A stretch of 64,000 nucleotides of DNA, from the NCBI RefSeq assembly GCF_008180195.1, contig NZ_VTAV01000011.1:100355-164354 (forward strand), read 5' to 3'. The translations under genes were made by a program, and so were the position numbers. Below are positions 16,510 to 26,454 of the stretch, piece by piece; within the stretch, counting starts at the first letter, position 1, and each line of letters opens with the position of its first letter. The notes under the pieces are model-generated. The model did no database searches. It was not told the DNA's origin and was given only the letters and a program-made list of their open reading frames with translations. Origin of the DNA: Sphingobacterium phlebotomi (lineage in GTDB: Bacteria > Bacteroidota > Bacteroidia > Sphingobacteriales > Sphingobacteriaceae).

Positions 16510-17628
16510 ATGGCAAATAAAAAAACAAAAGAAAAAAAGAATCATGTATCCGTTGTAACGGATAAATCACTGAAGTTTTTTGAAAAATATATCAATAATC
16601 CGTCGCCAACCGGTTTTGAATGGGAAGGACAGCGTTTATGGTTAGATTATCTGAAACCTTACGTAGACAAAACCTATATCGATAATTATGGTACGGCAGT
16701 AGGGATTATCAATCCGGAGGCATCATATAAAGTAGTCATTGAAGCGCATGCCGATGAAATATCGTGGTTTGTTAATTATATCACTAAAGAAGGGCTGATA
16801 TATGTTATTCGGAATGGTGGTTCTGACCATCAGATCGCGCCTTCGAAGCGTGTAAATATCCATACTGATAATGGTATGGTAAAGGCAGTTTTTGGATGGC
16901 CTGCTATACACACGCGTTCGGGTGAGAAGGAGGATGCACCCTCCTTGAAGAACATCTTTTTGGATTGTGGTGCCACTTCCAAAGAAGAGGTGGAAGAGCT
17001 GGGGATTCATGTAGGCTGTGTGGTGACTTATGAAGATGAATTTATGGTGCTTAACGACCGTTATTATGTAGGACGTGCGCTAGATAACCGTGCCGGAGGC
17101 TTTATGGTCGCGGAAGTAGCGCGTTTGTTAAAACAGCATAAGAAAAAACTACCTTTCGGTTTATATATCGTGAATGCGGTGCAGGAAGAAATCGGTTTAC
17201 GCGGAGCGGAGATGATTACGCACTACATCAAGCCTAATCTTGCCATCGTGACGGACGTAACGCATGATACACAAACACCAATGATTAATAAAATTACGCA
17301 GGGCGACTTAGCATGTGGTCAGGGACCGGTGTTATCCTATGCGCCTGCCGTGCAGATTAATCTGAATCGGCTTTTGATAGATGTGGCGAAGGAGAACGAT
17401 ATTCCATTTCAGCGGCAGGCATCCTCTCGTTTCACCGGAACGGATACCGATGCTTTTGCTTATTCAAACGGTGGCGTGCCTTCAGCCTTGATATCATTGC
17501 CTTTGCGTTATATGCATACGACAGTAGAAATGGTGCATAAAGAAGATTTGGACAACGTGATACGGCTTATTTATGAGGTGTTGCTCAAGATAGAGGATGG
17601 ACAGGATTTTAGGTCGTTTATTGTGTAG
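16510..17628 (+). CDS. M42-family metallopeptidase (glutamyl aminopeptidase/tetrahedral aminopeptidase-like)
   Basis: Cytosolic di-metal aminopeptidase of the M42 family, trimming short peptides. Metal and catalytic motifs: EAHADEISWFV (first His/Asp), RALDNRAGGF (bridging Asp), VQEEIGLRGAEM (catalytic Glu pair), VTDVTHD and MHTTVEMV (last His). 372 residues. The N-terminus is lysine-rich (MANKKTKEKKNH), slightly longer than usual. It has its own promoter with a 5' hairpin; DUF3467 gene follows after 42 nt. Confidence 0.93.
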   Translation: MANKKTKEKKNHVSVVTDKSLKFFEKYINNPSPTGFEWEGQRLWLDYLKPYVDKTYIDNYGTAVGIINPEASYKVVIEAHADEISWFVNYITKEGLIYVIRNGGSDHQIAPSKRVNIHTDNGMVKAVFGWPAIHTRSGEKEDAPSLKNIFLDCGATSKEEVEELGIHVGCVVTYEDEFMVLNDRYYVGRALDNRAGGFMVAEVARLLKQHKKKLPFGLYIVNAVQEEIGLRGAEMITHYIKPNLAIVTDVTHDTQTPMINKITQGDLACGQGPVLSYAPAVQINLNRLLIDVAKENDIPFQRQASSRFTGTDTDAFAYSNGGVPSALISLPLRYMHTTVEMVHKEDLDNVIRLIYEVLLKIEDGQDFRSFIV

Positions 17629-17670
17629 ATAATATCAAAAATTATAAAGAAATAAAACGGATGTAATTTT

Positions 17671-17997
17671 ATGGACTTGAAGAACAACAATAACGAAGAA
17701 ATAGAGAATAATGAATTGAGTATAGAATTGAGTGAAGAAATCGCGGAAGGCATTTATAGTAATCTAGCGATTATCACACATTCAAGCTCTGAATTTGTAG
17801 TGGATTTTATCCGTATTATGCCTGGAGTACCCAAAGCAAAGGTCAAATCCAGAATTGTTTTAACACCAGAGCACGCTAAAAGACTGTTAGGAGCATTACA
17901 GGATAATGTGAATCGGTTTGAGGCAGCCAATGGTGCGATCAAAGCAGGGGAGCCAGGGCTGCCGCTAAATTTTGGAGGTCCAAAAGGAGAAGCATAG
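17671..17997 (+). CDS. DUF3467 domain protein
   Basis: 108-residue protein of unknown function matching the DUF3467 pattern: acidic N-terminus, central YSNLAIITHSSSEFVVDFIRIMPG and VKSRIVLTPEHAKRLLGALQDNVNRFE. Widespread in Bacteroidota, often near RNA polymerase genes, but here between an M42 peptidase and a GNAT-nitrilase gene. Stop and next ATG are 4 nt apart, so it is likely translationally linked to the downstream gene. No catalytic residues are apparent. Confidence 0.85.
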   Translation: MDLKNNNNEEIENNELSIELSEEIAEGIYSNLAIITHSSSEFVVDFIRIMPGVPKAKVKSRIVLTPEHAKRLLGALQDNVNRFEAANGAIKAGEPGLPLNFGGPKGEA

Positions 17998-18001
17998 GGG
18001 T

Positions 18002-19513
18002 ATGGATATACAGGTTAGAAATTTAACGATAGAGGACTATAAGGATTTAAAGCGCTCCATGGAGAAGGCTTATGGCGGGGATACGGGCGATGTGTGGACA
18101 CGTGAAAACATCGTGGATTTGATAGAGGTCTTTCCTGAAGGGCAACTGTGTGTGGAAGTCGATAGGCGTGTAGTAGCCTGTGCGCTTTCGTTAATCATCG
18201 ATTCGAAGAAGACCAATATTTACAAGAAATATTATGAGATTATAGATGATGGAAAGTTTTCGACCCATGATTATGAGGGAGACATTCTTTATGGAATTGA
18301 GGTATTTGTACATCCTGATTTCCGGTCTCTGCGTTTAGGTAGACGTCTGTATGATGCCCGTAAAGAGCTGTGTGAGCAAATGAACCTTCGTGGGATTGTT
18401 GCGGGCGGGCGTATACCAAACTACCATGCCTATGCAGATAAAATAACACCGCGGACCTATATTGAAAAAGTAAAGCGAAAAGAGATTTTTGACCCGACCC
18501 TTACCTTTCAGTTGTCCAATGATTTTCACGTTTCCAAGATTCTGAAGAATTATCTTCCGGAAGATAAGGAATCAAATGAATTTGCGACCCTATTGCAATG
18601 GGATAATATCTATTATGACCCAGATGCAAAATCTTCTTCTGCTTCTAAACAAACCACGAGATTGGGATTGGTGCAGTGGCAGATGCGGTCATTTAAAGAC
18701 ATAAATGAATTTTACGATCAAGTGGAATTCTTTGTAGATGCGGTCAGCGACTATGGATCGGACTTTGTCATGTTTCCGGAGTTTTTTAATACGCCATTGA
18801 TGAGCCCATACAATGATCTGCCGGAGCGTGCCGCCATGGAGAAGCTTTCGGAACTGACGAGTGAAATTGTGGAAAAGCTCCAGGAATTTGCGGTGTCTTA
18901 TAATGTCAATATTATTGCCGGATCTATGCCTATTATGGAGTATAAAAAACTCTATAACGCATCTTATCTATGTCATCGAAACGGAAAAGTAGATGTACAT
19001 AAAAAAATTCATATCACACCCAATGAGTTTAAATATTACGGGATGGTGGGAGGAAATGAAATCAATGTATTTGATACAGATTGCGGAAAGGTTGGGCTGT
19101 TGATATGTTATGACGTAGAATTTCCGGAAGTCAGCCGGATTATGGCCGACCAAGGCATGCAAATACTTTTTGTGCCATACATGACCGACACCCAGAATGG
19201 TTATTTGCGCGTTAGGGCATGTGCACAGGCAAGAGCTATCGAAAACGAATGTTATGTAGCGATAGCAGGCTGTGTGGGCAATTTACCTCGTGTGAATAAT
19301 ATGGATATTCAGTATTCGCAATCTGCCGTCTTTACGCCGTCAGATTTTGCTTTCCCTAACAATGGTATCAAAGCAGAGGCTACTCCCAACACAGAAATGG
19401 TACTGATAGCGGATGTGGATTTATATGCCCTTCGGGATTTGCATGAGTATGGCACGGTAAAAATATTAAAAGATAGAAGAAAAGATTTATATGCGGTGAA
19501 TCTTCTAAAATAA
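18002..19513 (+). CDS. GNAT acetyltransferase / carbon-nitrogen hydrolase fusion
   Basis: 503-residue two-domain enzyme. N-terminal GNAT fold (about 1-190; acetyl-CoA loop region RSLRLGRRLYDARKELC) and C-terminal nitrilase-superfamily domain (about 215-500) with the complete Glu-Lys-Cys triad: E in MFPEFF, K in HKKIHITPNE, C in LLICYDVEFPE. The fusion suggests sequential deamidation/hydrolysis and acylation, or acyl transfer coupled with detoxification of a metabolite; the substrate is unknown. The start at 18002 follows GGAGAAGC; an upstream GTG at 17972 would overlap the DUF3467 gene. Confidence 0.9.
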   Translation: MDIQVRNLTIEDYKDLKRSMEKAYGGDTGDVWTRENIVDLIEVFPEGQLCVEVDRRVVACALSLIIDSKKTNIYKKYYEIIDDGKFSTHDYEGDILYGIEVFVHPDFRSLRLGRRLYDARKELCEQMNLRGIVAGGRIPNYHAYADKITPRTYIEKVKRKEIFDPTLTFQLSNDFHVSKILKNYLPEDKESNEFATLLQWDNIYYDPDAKSSSASKQTTRLGLVQWQMRSFKDINEFYDQVEFFVDAVSDYGSDFVMFPEFFNTPLMSPYNDLPERAAMEKLSELTSEIVEKLQEFAVSYNVNIIAGSMPIMEYKKLYNASYLCHRNGKVDVHKKIHITPNEFKYYGMVGGNEINVFDTDCGKVGLLICYDVEFPEVSRIMADQGMQILFVPYMTDTQNGYLRVRACAQARAIENECYVAIAGCVGNLPRVNNMDIQYSQSAVFTPSDFAFPNNGIKAEATPNTEMVLIADVDLYALRDLHEYGTVKILKDRRKDLYAVNLLK

Positions 19514-19531
19514 GAAGATTCATCGCTATTA

Positions 19532-19975
19532 TCATTCGGAATACACGGTATAGTCATCCGCTTTTGGAATAGCGTCAAAAATGGAATGCCACGCTTCTGG
19601 AATGATTGTTAGTTTTCGTTTTTGAAGATCTAACCAAGCACCGTCTATCTCAACTGTCGCTGCCTTTATGCCATTCTCTTTATAAATCTCGTGGCGAAAC
19701 GAGAATCGAAAATTTTTAAGGTTAAGCTTTGTCATTTCCACTTTTACGGATATGCGTTCGTCAAGCCCGATTTCTCGATAATAGATGAGCTCCTCCCGAA
19801 ATAAAATAGGGCCGATATGATATTTTGCAAATTCTTCCAGTGAAAGTCCTGCCTTGGTCAACATATTACTTCGTGCCTGTGCACAAAAGTCGGCGTATGC
19901 GGAATGTCTAAGATGCATGTTCGGGTCTAGTTGAGCCCAAAGCACTTGTCCTTCATAATAAATATTTTGTTTCAT
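19532..19975 (-). CDS. Hotdog-fold acyl-CoA thioesterase
   Basis: 147-residue 4HBT/YbgC-like thioesterase: the start region WAQLDPNMHLRHSAYADFCAQAR matches the hotdog catalytic segment (D..MH..N/H..Y), with the central sheet FREELIYYREIGLDERISV. It hydrolyses an acyl-thioester of unknown chain length in the cytosol. Convergent with the GNAT-nitrilase gene (18 nt gap) and 38 nt downstream of the DUF819 gene. Confidence 0.85.
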   Translation of the reverse strand: MKQNIYYEGQVLWAQLDPNMHLRHSAYADFCAQARSNMLTKAGLSLEEFAKYHIGPILFREELIYYREIGLDERISVKVEMTKLNLKNFRFSFRHEIYKENGIKAATVEIDGAWLDLQKRKLTIIPEAWHSIFDAIPKADDYTVYSE

Positions 19976-20013
19976 GTTGATTTTGTTGTTTGTTATTCGT
20001 CATTTGTAATTTA

Positions 20014-21279
20014 CTAACCAGGAGAAGCTAATTGCATCAATATGGCCGTCAACCATCCTGCGTATGTGCCAACAGCATAGCTAAACACCGATAGGATTAC
20101 CCCTACAGAAACAAGAGAAGGATGAAAAGCAGCGGAGGTAACGGTGGCGGAGGCTACGCCACCAACATTTGCCATGCTGCCTATAGCATAGTAGAAAAAA
20201 GGTGCTTTCATTAGTTTTCCTACCAATAATAGGAGTAGTGCATGAATACTAATCCAAATGATTCCAACCATAAATAAGCCCGGGTTTTCCAGAATAGCGG
20301 TAACGTCCATTTGCATACCAATGGTGACAATTAGCATATACAATAATACAGTTGCTATTTTCGATGCTCCGGCGCTTTCCAGTTTGCGTGCCGATGTAAA
20401 AGAAAGGATAATACCGATTATAGTCGCAAATAAAACAAGCCAAAAGAAGCTGTTTGTTAACGAGAATTTTTCCAATTCCGGAAAGTGGACTTCCATATAG
20501 GATGTGATGGGATTTGCTAAGAGCGATGCTAGCCCCGTGCCACCTAAGGCGAGTGACAGCATGAGCATTAAATCCTTCGTTTCCGGTATACGGATACTTG
20601 CTTTCTGCTGTTCGTCCATCCTTTTTGTCAAGGCGTCTACTTCGGTGGTATCCGCTTTAAAAAACTGATTAAATTTCTGCTGTTTTGACGCTCCATACAA
20701 GAGAAATGCCATCCATATATAAGCAACAAATACGTCGACGGCAATGGTGGCAGAAAATAACTCTTGTGAAGGTTGGAGTATTTCTCGGAGTGCTGCTTGG
20801 TTAGCACTTCCTCCAATCCATGAACCGGCAAGTGTTCCTAGTCCTCGCCAAACTTCATCGGGCCCCGCACCACCTACGACGCTCGGTGCAACAAGAGATG
20901 TCATCCAAACAGCCAACGGACCACCTATAATGATGCCAATCATACCTGTGAAAAACATCAAACCCACACCCTTGCGTAAATTCCACATTTCTTTGAGATT
21001 TAGGCTTAACGTGAAAAGGATGAGACAAGCTGGTAGAAAAAAACGACTACCGATACTTGTAAGAGGAGAGTTTTCGCCATCTATAATATGGATAGAATTA
21101 AGTACGCCGGGAATAAAATAACAAAGTAACAACGGTGGGATGACCGAATAAAACTTTGCTATATATTTATTTTTGAGGTTTGCCGTATAAAAGACAAGAC
21201 CTAAGACGACCATTAATAATCCCAGTACAGCGGCATTATCCGTAATGAGTGGTGTAACTTCTCTGATAGCATTTTGCAT
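20014..21279 (-). CDS. DUF819-family membrane protein
   Basis: 421-residue polytopic inner-membrane protein with about 10-12 hydrophobic segments and glycine-rich conserved motifs such as GSWIGGSANQAALRE and AIGSMANVGGVASATVTSAAFHP, the hallmark of DUF819 (YjcL-like) proteins, distantly related to two-domain anion/carboxylate transporters. Substrate unknown. Stands between a thioesterase and the divergent oxidoreductase pair. Confidence 0.85.
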   Translation of the reverse strand: MQNAIREVTPLITDNAAVLGLLMVVLGLVFYTANLKNKYIAKFYSVIPPLLLCYFIPGVLNSIHIIDGENSPLTSIGSRFFLPACLILFTLSLNLKEMWNLRKGVGLMFFTGMIGIIIGGPLAVWMTSLVAPSVVGGAGPDEVWRGLGTLAGSWIGGSANQAALREILQPSQELFSATIAVDVFVAYIWMAFLLYGASKQQKFNQFFKADTTEVDALTKRMDEQQKASIRIPETKDLMLMLSLALGGTGLASLLANPITSYMEVHFPELEKFSLTNSFFWLVLFATIIGIILSFTSARKLESAGASKIATVLLYMLIVTIGMQMDVTAILENPGLFMVGIIWISIHALLLLLVGKLMKAPFFYYAIGSMANVGGVASATVTSAAFHPSLVSVGVILSVFSYAVGTYAGWLTAILMQLASPG

Positions 21280-21346
21280 ATTTTGTGGTAATTGCTAAAT
21301 TGCTTGTGAATTTATATAATCTTTTTTTGAAACCGTAACATATAAG

Positions 21347-22624
21347 ATGATTAATCGCAGAGATTTTATCAAGAATAGCGGGCTGGTTATCGGCTCGGCA
21401 GCTATGAGTACCCCAATCTTCGGCACTGTTGCAGAAACAAAGAAAAAGATCATCCGAGTGGGATTGATCGGATGCGGGGGAAGAGGAACCGGGGCAGTAT
21501 TTCAAGCACTGGAAGCCGACCCTCATGTACACGTAACGGCATTGGCGGATATTTTTGAAGATAACCTAAATAATACGTTATCTGCTTTAAAACAAAAATA
21601 CGGTGATCGTATAGCCGTAACTGAAAAAACTTCCTTTCTCGGTTTTGATGCTTATGAAAAGCTGATTAAATCGAAAGTGGATGTTGTATTATTGTGCACA
21701 CCACCAAATTTTAGACCCGCTCATTTGGCATTAGCCGTAAAAGAAGGAAAACATATCTTCTGTGAAAAACCTGTTGCTGTAGATATACCGGGGCTACATG
21801 AGGTAGAAGCAGCCATCAAGTTGGCAAAAGAAAAGAAATTATGTTTGGTAAGTGGATTTTGTTTTCGTTATTCTTTTCCGAACAGAGAGATTATTTCCCG
21901 TGTGCAAGATGGTGCCATCGGAGAAATCAAAGCGATTTCTTCTTTTCGCCACGGCGGTGAGTTGAGCTATAAAGAAAGACAACCAGAATGGAATGATTTA
22001 GCCTATCAACTAAGGAATTGGTACTATTACCAACGATATTCGGGCGATATGATTGTAGAACAGACGATACATAGTGTAGATTATATGTCGTGGATATTGA
22101 ATAATGAGCTTCCGCAAAAAGTAACCGCTACCGGTGGACGCCAGAGCCGTCCTTGGAATAAATTCGGAAATGTGTACGATCACTTTGCGGTAGAGTATGA
22201 ATACGAAAATGGATTCCGTACGTTCCATTTTGGTCGCCAACAGAATGGTACGACGCCACGTAATACCGTGGAAGCCATGGGAACGAAAGGATATGTCAAT
22301 GTGGGGATTAACACCAACTATGAGATTTTAGGAGATCAACCTTGGCGTAATACCGAACGTCTTAACAATATGTACCAAACACAACATGACGAACTCTTTC
22401 AAGCCATAAGAGAGAAGCAGGTTATCAATGATGGTGATTTCATGATCAACTCAACGCTGATGGCGATTTGGGCGAGATTATCGGCCTATTCAGGCAGAAC
22501 GTTATCTTACGATGAGGTTATCCATTCGAAAGAAGTTTTAGGACCACCTACGGAGGACTATAACTGGGATATGCAAATAGATGAATTGACGATTCCGAGA
22601 CCGGGCCACTATAAGTTTACGTAA
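21347..22624 (+). CDS. Gfo/Idh/MocA-family oxidoreductase with Tat signal
   Basis: 425-residue NAD(P)-dependent oxidoreductase. The N-terminus has a twin-arginine export signal (RRDFIKNSG, residues 4-12, then a hydrophobic stretch), so it probably folds with cofactor in the cytosol and acts in the periplasm. The Rossmann motif is VGLIGCGGRGTG (about 39-50), followed by the family motif HIFCEKPVAVD. Likely sugar or inositol derivative oxidoreductase or glycosidase-like member; substrate unknown. The stop is 2 nt before the next oxidoreductase: an operon. Confidence 0.9.
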   Translation: MINRRDFIKNSGLVIGSAAMSTPIFGTVAETKKKIIRVGLIGCGGRGTGAVFQALEADPHVHVTALADIFEDNLNNTLSALKQKYGDRIAVTEKTSFLGFDAYEKLIKSKVDVVLLCTPPNFRPAHLALAVKEGKHIFCEKPVAVDIPGLHEVEAAIKLAKEKKLCLVSGFCFRYSFPNREIISRVQDGAIGEIKAISSFRHGGELSYKERQPEWNDLAYQLRNWYYYQRYSGDMIVEQTIHSVDYMSWILNNELPQKVTATGGRQSRPWNKFGNVYDHFAVEYEYENGFRTFHFGRQQNGTTPRNTVEAMGTKGYVNVGINTNYEILGDQPWRNTERLNNMYQTQHDELFQAIREKQVINDGDFMINSTLMAIWARLSAYSGRTLSYDEVIHSKEVLGPPTEDYNWDMQIDELTIPRPGHYKFT

Positions 22625-22626
22625 GG

Positions 22627-23697
22627 ATGAAACAAATAAGGATATTGGTTGTAGGCTGTGGTAATATGGGGGCATCACACGCGGCCGCCTATCATAAATT
22701 GGCTGGGTTTGAGATTGTTGGATTGGTGTCCAGAGGAGATAGTAAACATCGCGTTAACACCATGCTTGAGGCTAATTATCCGACATTCGATCACTATGAT
22801 GACGCTTTGCGTCAAACGGAACCGGATGCAGTATGTATTGCGACGTATCCCGATACACATGAGGAATATGCGTTAAAAGCCTTTGCAGCCGATGCACATG
22901 TTTTTATGGAGAAACCGTTGGCAGACAGTGTGGTGGGAGCCAAACGAGTGATTCAGGCAGCCAAAGAATCGGGTAAGAAGCTGGTGGTGGGATATATTCT
23001 TCGCTACCATCCCTCATGGATCAAATTTATAGAAATAGGGAGGACATTGGGTACTCCGTTGGTGTTCCGTATGAATTTAAACCAACAGAGTCAGGGGTAC
23101 ATGTGGGATGTGCACCAAAATCTGATGAAGAGTTTAAGCCCTATTGTGGATTGTGGCGTACATTATATAGATGTGATGTGCCAGATGACCAAAGCGCGTC
23201 CCATTCAAGTATCTGCTATTGGTGCCCGTTTAACGAAAGATATACCATTGGATAACTATAACTATGGGCAGCTACAGATCCATTTTGATGATGGCTCGGT
23301 AGGTTGGTATGAAGCGGGGTGGGGGCCCATGATAAGTGAAACGGCATTTTTTGTTAAAGATGTCATTGGTCCTAAAGGTTCCGTATCTATTGTCGCTAAT
23401 AAAGCCGGTGGGAGAGGTCAATCCGATTCTGTGGAAGCACATACCCAAACAGAGTCGTTACGTGTGCATTATGCGGATATAGACGAAAACAACAAGTTCG
23501 TTAGACCCGATGAATGGATAGATTTGACGGATGAACCAAGCCATCAAGAGCTATGCGATCGAGAACAATTGCATTTTCTGCGTGCTATAAGGGAGGATTT
23601 AGATTTATCCAAATCTATGGAAGATGCAATCAACAGTTTACGAATTGCTTTTGCCTGCGACGAATCTGTTAAAACGGGTGGAGTTGTGAAATTATGA
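22627..23697 (+). CDS. Gfo/Idh/MocA-family oxidoreductase, cytosolic
   Basis: 356-residue NAD(P)-dependent oxidoreductase without signal peptide: Rossmann motif VVGCGNMGASHA (8-19), the motif HVFMEKPLAD (about 96-105) and C-terminal substrate domain with DCGVHYIDVM. Two-nucleotide spacing from the Tat-exported paralogue implies a two-step periplasm-cytosol conversion of one carbohydrate substrate, but nothing nearby (no transporter or hydrolase) names it. Confidence 0.9.
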   Translation: MKQIRILVVGCGNMGASHAAAYHKLAGFEIVGLVSRGDSKHRVNTMLEANYPTFDHYDDALRQTEPDAVCIATYPDTHEEYALKAFAADAHVFMEKPLADSVVGAKRVIQAAKESGKKLVVGYILRYHPSWIKFIEIGRTLGTPLVFRMNLNQQSQGYMWDVHQNLMKSLSPIVDCGVHYIDVMCQMTKARPIQVSAIGARLTKDIPLDNYNYGQLQIHFDDGSVGWYEAGWGPMISETAFFVKDVIGPKGSVSIVANKAGGRGQSDSVEAHTQTESLRVHYADIDENNKFVRPDEWIDLTDEPSHQELCDREQLHFLRAIREDLDLSKSMEDAINSLRIAFACDESVKTGGVVKL

Positions 23698-23702
23698 AGT
23701 GT

Positions 23703-24326
23703 TTACGGTATATTTAAGTACTTATGTGTTTGGAGAGAAATTTCCCATTGTGGGTTATTTTTAACGTATTCGATAATCAACGGTGTCATTTCTGCACTTT
23801 TAGACCATTCGGGTTGTAAATATAGCTTACAGTTTTTGCCGACGAACCTCGCGTGCTCTTCCGCCCATTGAAAATCACTTTTATTAAAAACAATGACCTT
23901 TAGTTCGCCAGCGGCATTTAATACATCCGGACGTGGACCTTTGAATTTTTTAGGAGATAGACATATCCAATCCCAATAACCAGATAACGGATAAGCGCCT
24001 GATGTTTCTATAAATGTCTGTATGCCCGCTTCTTTTAAGCCTTTTGTGAGGTAATCTAAATTATAGAGTAAGGGTTCTCCACCTGTTATAACAACGGTTT
24101 TTGCTGGGAATTTTTTTGCGTTTTCTATAATCGCGTGTGCTGACGTGAGCGGATGCAGTTCAGCGTCCCAGCTTTCTTTTACATCACACCAATGACATCC
24201 CACATCACACCCTCCTAAACGAATGAAGTATGCTGCCTTTCCGGTATGATATCCTTCGCCCTGTATCGTGTAAAATTCTTCCATAAGTGGAAGCAGTGTG
24301 CCGTCTTCCGGAACTTGATTTGACAT
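23703..24326 (-). CDS. queE: 7-carboxy-7-deazaguanine synthase QueE
   Basis: Radical-SAM enzyme that contracts 6-carboxytetrahydropterin to 7-carboxy-7-deazaguanine on the route to preQ0 and queuosine. Cluster motif C40-x3-C44-x2-C47 (GGCDVGCHWCD), substrate region EEFYTIQGEGYHTG (16-29) and SAM motif TGGEPLL. 207 residues. C40-DVG-C is the canonical CX3CX2C form. Promoter TATCTTTG at 24347-24354. Other queuosine genes are outside the window. Confidence 0.95.
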   Translation of the reverse strand: MSNQVPEDGTLLPLMEEFYTIQGEGYHTGKAAYFIRLGGCDVGCHWCDVKESWDAELHPLTSAHAIIENAKKFPAKTVVITGGEPLLYNLDYLTKGLKEAGIQTFIETSGAYPLSGYWDWICLSPKKFKGPRPDVLNAAGELKVIVFNKSDFQWAEEHARFVGKNCKLYLQPEWSKSAEMTPLIIEYVKNNPQWEISLQTHKYLNIP

Positions 24327-24346
24327 TGCTTTTCCTTTTGAGAGGG

Positions 24347-24421
24347 CAAAGATACGAAAAAAAAACGACGTGGGAATGTACCTGTGCGGCTTCCGTTTCT
24401 TGTATATATTGAATATCTTTG
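24347..24421. promoter_or_regulatory. Divergent promoters of queE and thrS
   Basis: Two exact TATCTTTG boxes face outward: minus strand 24347-24354 for queE (leader about 15 nt) and plus strand 24414-24421 for the thrS operon (leader about 90 nt). The thrS leader starts with a small hairpin GCGTT-CGA-AACGC (24421-24433). Confidence 0.5.
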
Positions 24422-24517
24422 CGTTCGAAACGCTACAGATAATTTACAGCGTAGTATGCTGGCGGTCTGGAAGTAGTTAAATTTCAATTTATTAAAAAAT
24501 TAAAATCATATTCGTAG

Positions 24518-26443
24518 ATGATTAACATTACATTACCTGACGGATCTGTTCGTCAGTATGAAAAAGGGACTACTGCCATGCAGATAGCCCTGTCGATTTC
24601 TGAAGGTTTAGCCAGAAACGTGTTAGGTGCCGAAGTAAACGGTGAAGTATGGGATGCATCCCGAGCGATTGAAGAGGATGCATCTGTTAAATTATTGACA
24701 TGGAACGACGATAAAGGGAAATCTACCTTTTGGCATTCGTCTGCCCATTTATTGGCGGAGGCATTGGAGGCGTTGTATCCGGGGATAAAATTTGGTATAG
24801 GACCGGCAATTGAGACCGGATTCTATTACGATGTGGATTTTGGTGACCGTGAATTTTCTTCAGATGACTTCAAGCAGATTGAAGACAAGATGTTGGAATT
24901 GGCGAAGCAAAAGGAAACGTTTGAACGTAAATCTGTTTCGAAAGCAGAGGCCTTAGCGTATTTTACCGAAAAAGGAGACGAATACAAACTGGATTTAATT
25001 AAGGACTTGGAAGATGGCAAGATTACCTTCTATACACAGGGTGATTTTACGGATCTCTGCCGTGGACCACATATTCCCCACACGGGCGTTATCAAGGCCA
25101 TTAAATTGACAAACGTAGCCGGAGCATATTGGCGGGGGGACGAAACACGCAAGCAACTGACCCGTATTTATGGTGTAAGTTTTCCAAAAGCATCTGAGTT
25201 AACAGAATATTTAAAATTTATTGAGGAAGCGAAGAAACGTGACCACCGTAAGCTTGGAAAAGAATTAGAGCTGTTTGCCTTTTCGGAAAAAGTGGGAGCA
25301 GGCTTACCACTTTGGTTGCCTAAAGGCACTGCTTTGCGCCAGAAATTGCAAGATTTCTTGCAAAGAGCACAGATAAAAGCCGGTTATGAACCGGTGGTGA
25401 CACCACATATCGGTCACAAACAATTGTATATCACTTCGGGGCATTATGAAAAATATGGAGCAGATGCATTTCAACCTATCCATACCCCAGTTGAAGGAGA
25501 AGAGTTCTATCTGAAACCGATGAACTGTCCGCATCACTGTGAGATTTACAAAACAAAACCTCGTTCGTATAAAGACCTACCGGTACGCTATGCTGAATTT
25601 GGCACAGTTTATCGCTATGAACAATCGGGAGAACTGCACGGATTGACACGGGTACGTGGGTTTACACAAGATGATGCACATTTGTTCTGCCGTCCAGATC
25701 AAGTTAAGGAGGAATTTAAGAAAGTTATTGACCTCGTGTTATACGTCTTCGGAGCGTTAGGGTTTGATGACTATACTGCGCAGGTTTCGTTGCGTGATCC
25801 AGAGAATAAAACAAAATATATTGGTACGGATGAAAATTGGGATCTTGCGGAAGCGGCTATTATTGAAGCTGCTGCAGAGAAAGGACTTCGTACTGTTATA
25901 GAATATGGGGAAGCTGCATTCTATGGGCCTAAATTAGATTTCATGGTGAAGGATGCGTTGGGCCGTAAATGGCAGTTGGGAACCATTCAGGTAGATTATA
26001 ACCTGCCGGAGCGTTTTGAGCTGGAGTATACTGGAAGTGACAACCAAAAACACCGTCCTGTTATGATACACCGTGCGCCGTTTGGTTCATTGGAACGATT
26101 TGTTGCGGTACTTATAGAACACTGTGGCGGCCAATTTCCGTTATGGCTTGCGCCAGAGCAATTTATAATTTTGCCTGTATCCGAAAAATACGAAGAAACT
26201 GCAAAAACTCTTTTAAATTCGCTAAATAATTCCGATATTTGCGGACTGATTGACTTCCGTGATGAGAAAGTTGGTCGTAAGATTCGTGATGCGGAATTGA
26301 AAAAAATCCCTTATATGTTGATTGTAGGGGAGAAAGAGGTCGAACATGGCACAGTTTCTGTTCGTAAACACGGGTCTGTAGATTTAGGCTCGATGAGCCC
26401 ACAGGCATTTAAGGAATTATTAATTAAAGAAATAACCGTTTAA
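24518..26443 (+). CDS. thrS: Threonine--tRNA ligase
   Basis: Class II aminoacyl-tRNA synthetase, 641 residues, with all domains: TGS (1-60), editing domain with [11 protein letters not shown] and CRGPH (about 70-225), catalytic core with zinc ligand Cys in [11 protein letters not shown], motif 2 [22 protein letters not shown], motif 3 [11 protein letters not shown], and the C-terminal anticodon-binding domain. First gene of the thrS-infC-rpmI-rplT operon, an order conserved with many bacteria. Confidence 0.98.
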   Translation: MINITLPDGSVRQYEKGTTAMQIALSISEGLARNVLGAEVNGEVWDASRAIEEDASVKLLTWNDDKGKSTFWHSSAHLLAEALEALYPGIKFGIGPAIETGFYYDVDFGDREFSSDDFKQIEDKMLELAKQKETFERKSVSKAEALAYFTEKGDEYKLDLIKDLEDGKITFYTQGDFTDLCRGPHIPHTGVIKAIKLTNVAGAYWRGDETRKQLTRIYGVSFPKASELTEYLKFIEEAKKRDHRKLGKELELFAFSEKVGAGLPLWLPKGTALRQKLQDFLQRAQIKAGYEPVVTPHIGHKQLYITSGHYEKYGADAFQPIHTPVEGEEFYLKPMNCPHHCEIYKTKPRSYKDLPVRYAEFGTVYRYEQSGELHGLTRVRGFTQDDAHLFCRPDQVKEEFKKVIDLVLYVFGALGFDDYTAQVSLRDPENKTKYIGTDENWDLAEAAIIEAAAEKGLRTVIEYGEAAFYGPKLDFMVKDALGRKWQLGTIQVDYNLPERFELEYTGSDNQKHRPVMIHRAPFGSLERFVAVLIEHCGGQFPLWLAPEQFIILPVSEKYEETAKTLLNSLNNSDICGLIDFRDEKVGRKIRDAELKKIPYMLIVGEKEVEHGTVSVRKHGSVDLGSMSPQAFKELLIKEITV

Positions 26444-26454
26444 TATTTAAACAT

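Noticed and set aside
24421..24517. T-box or attenuator in the thrS leader
   Set aside because: Only short hairpins, no T-box consensus and no T-run terminator; T-boxes are also not expected in Bacteroidota.
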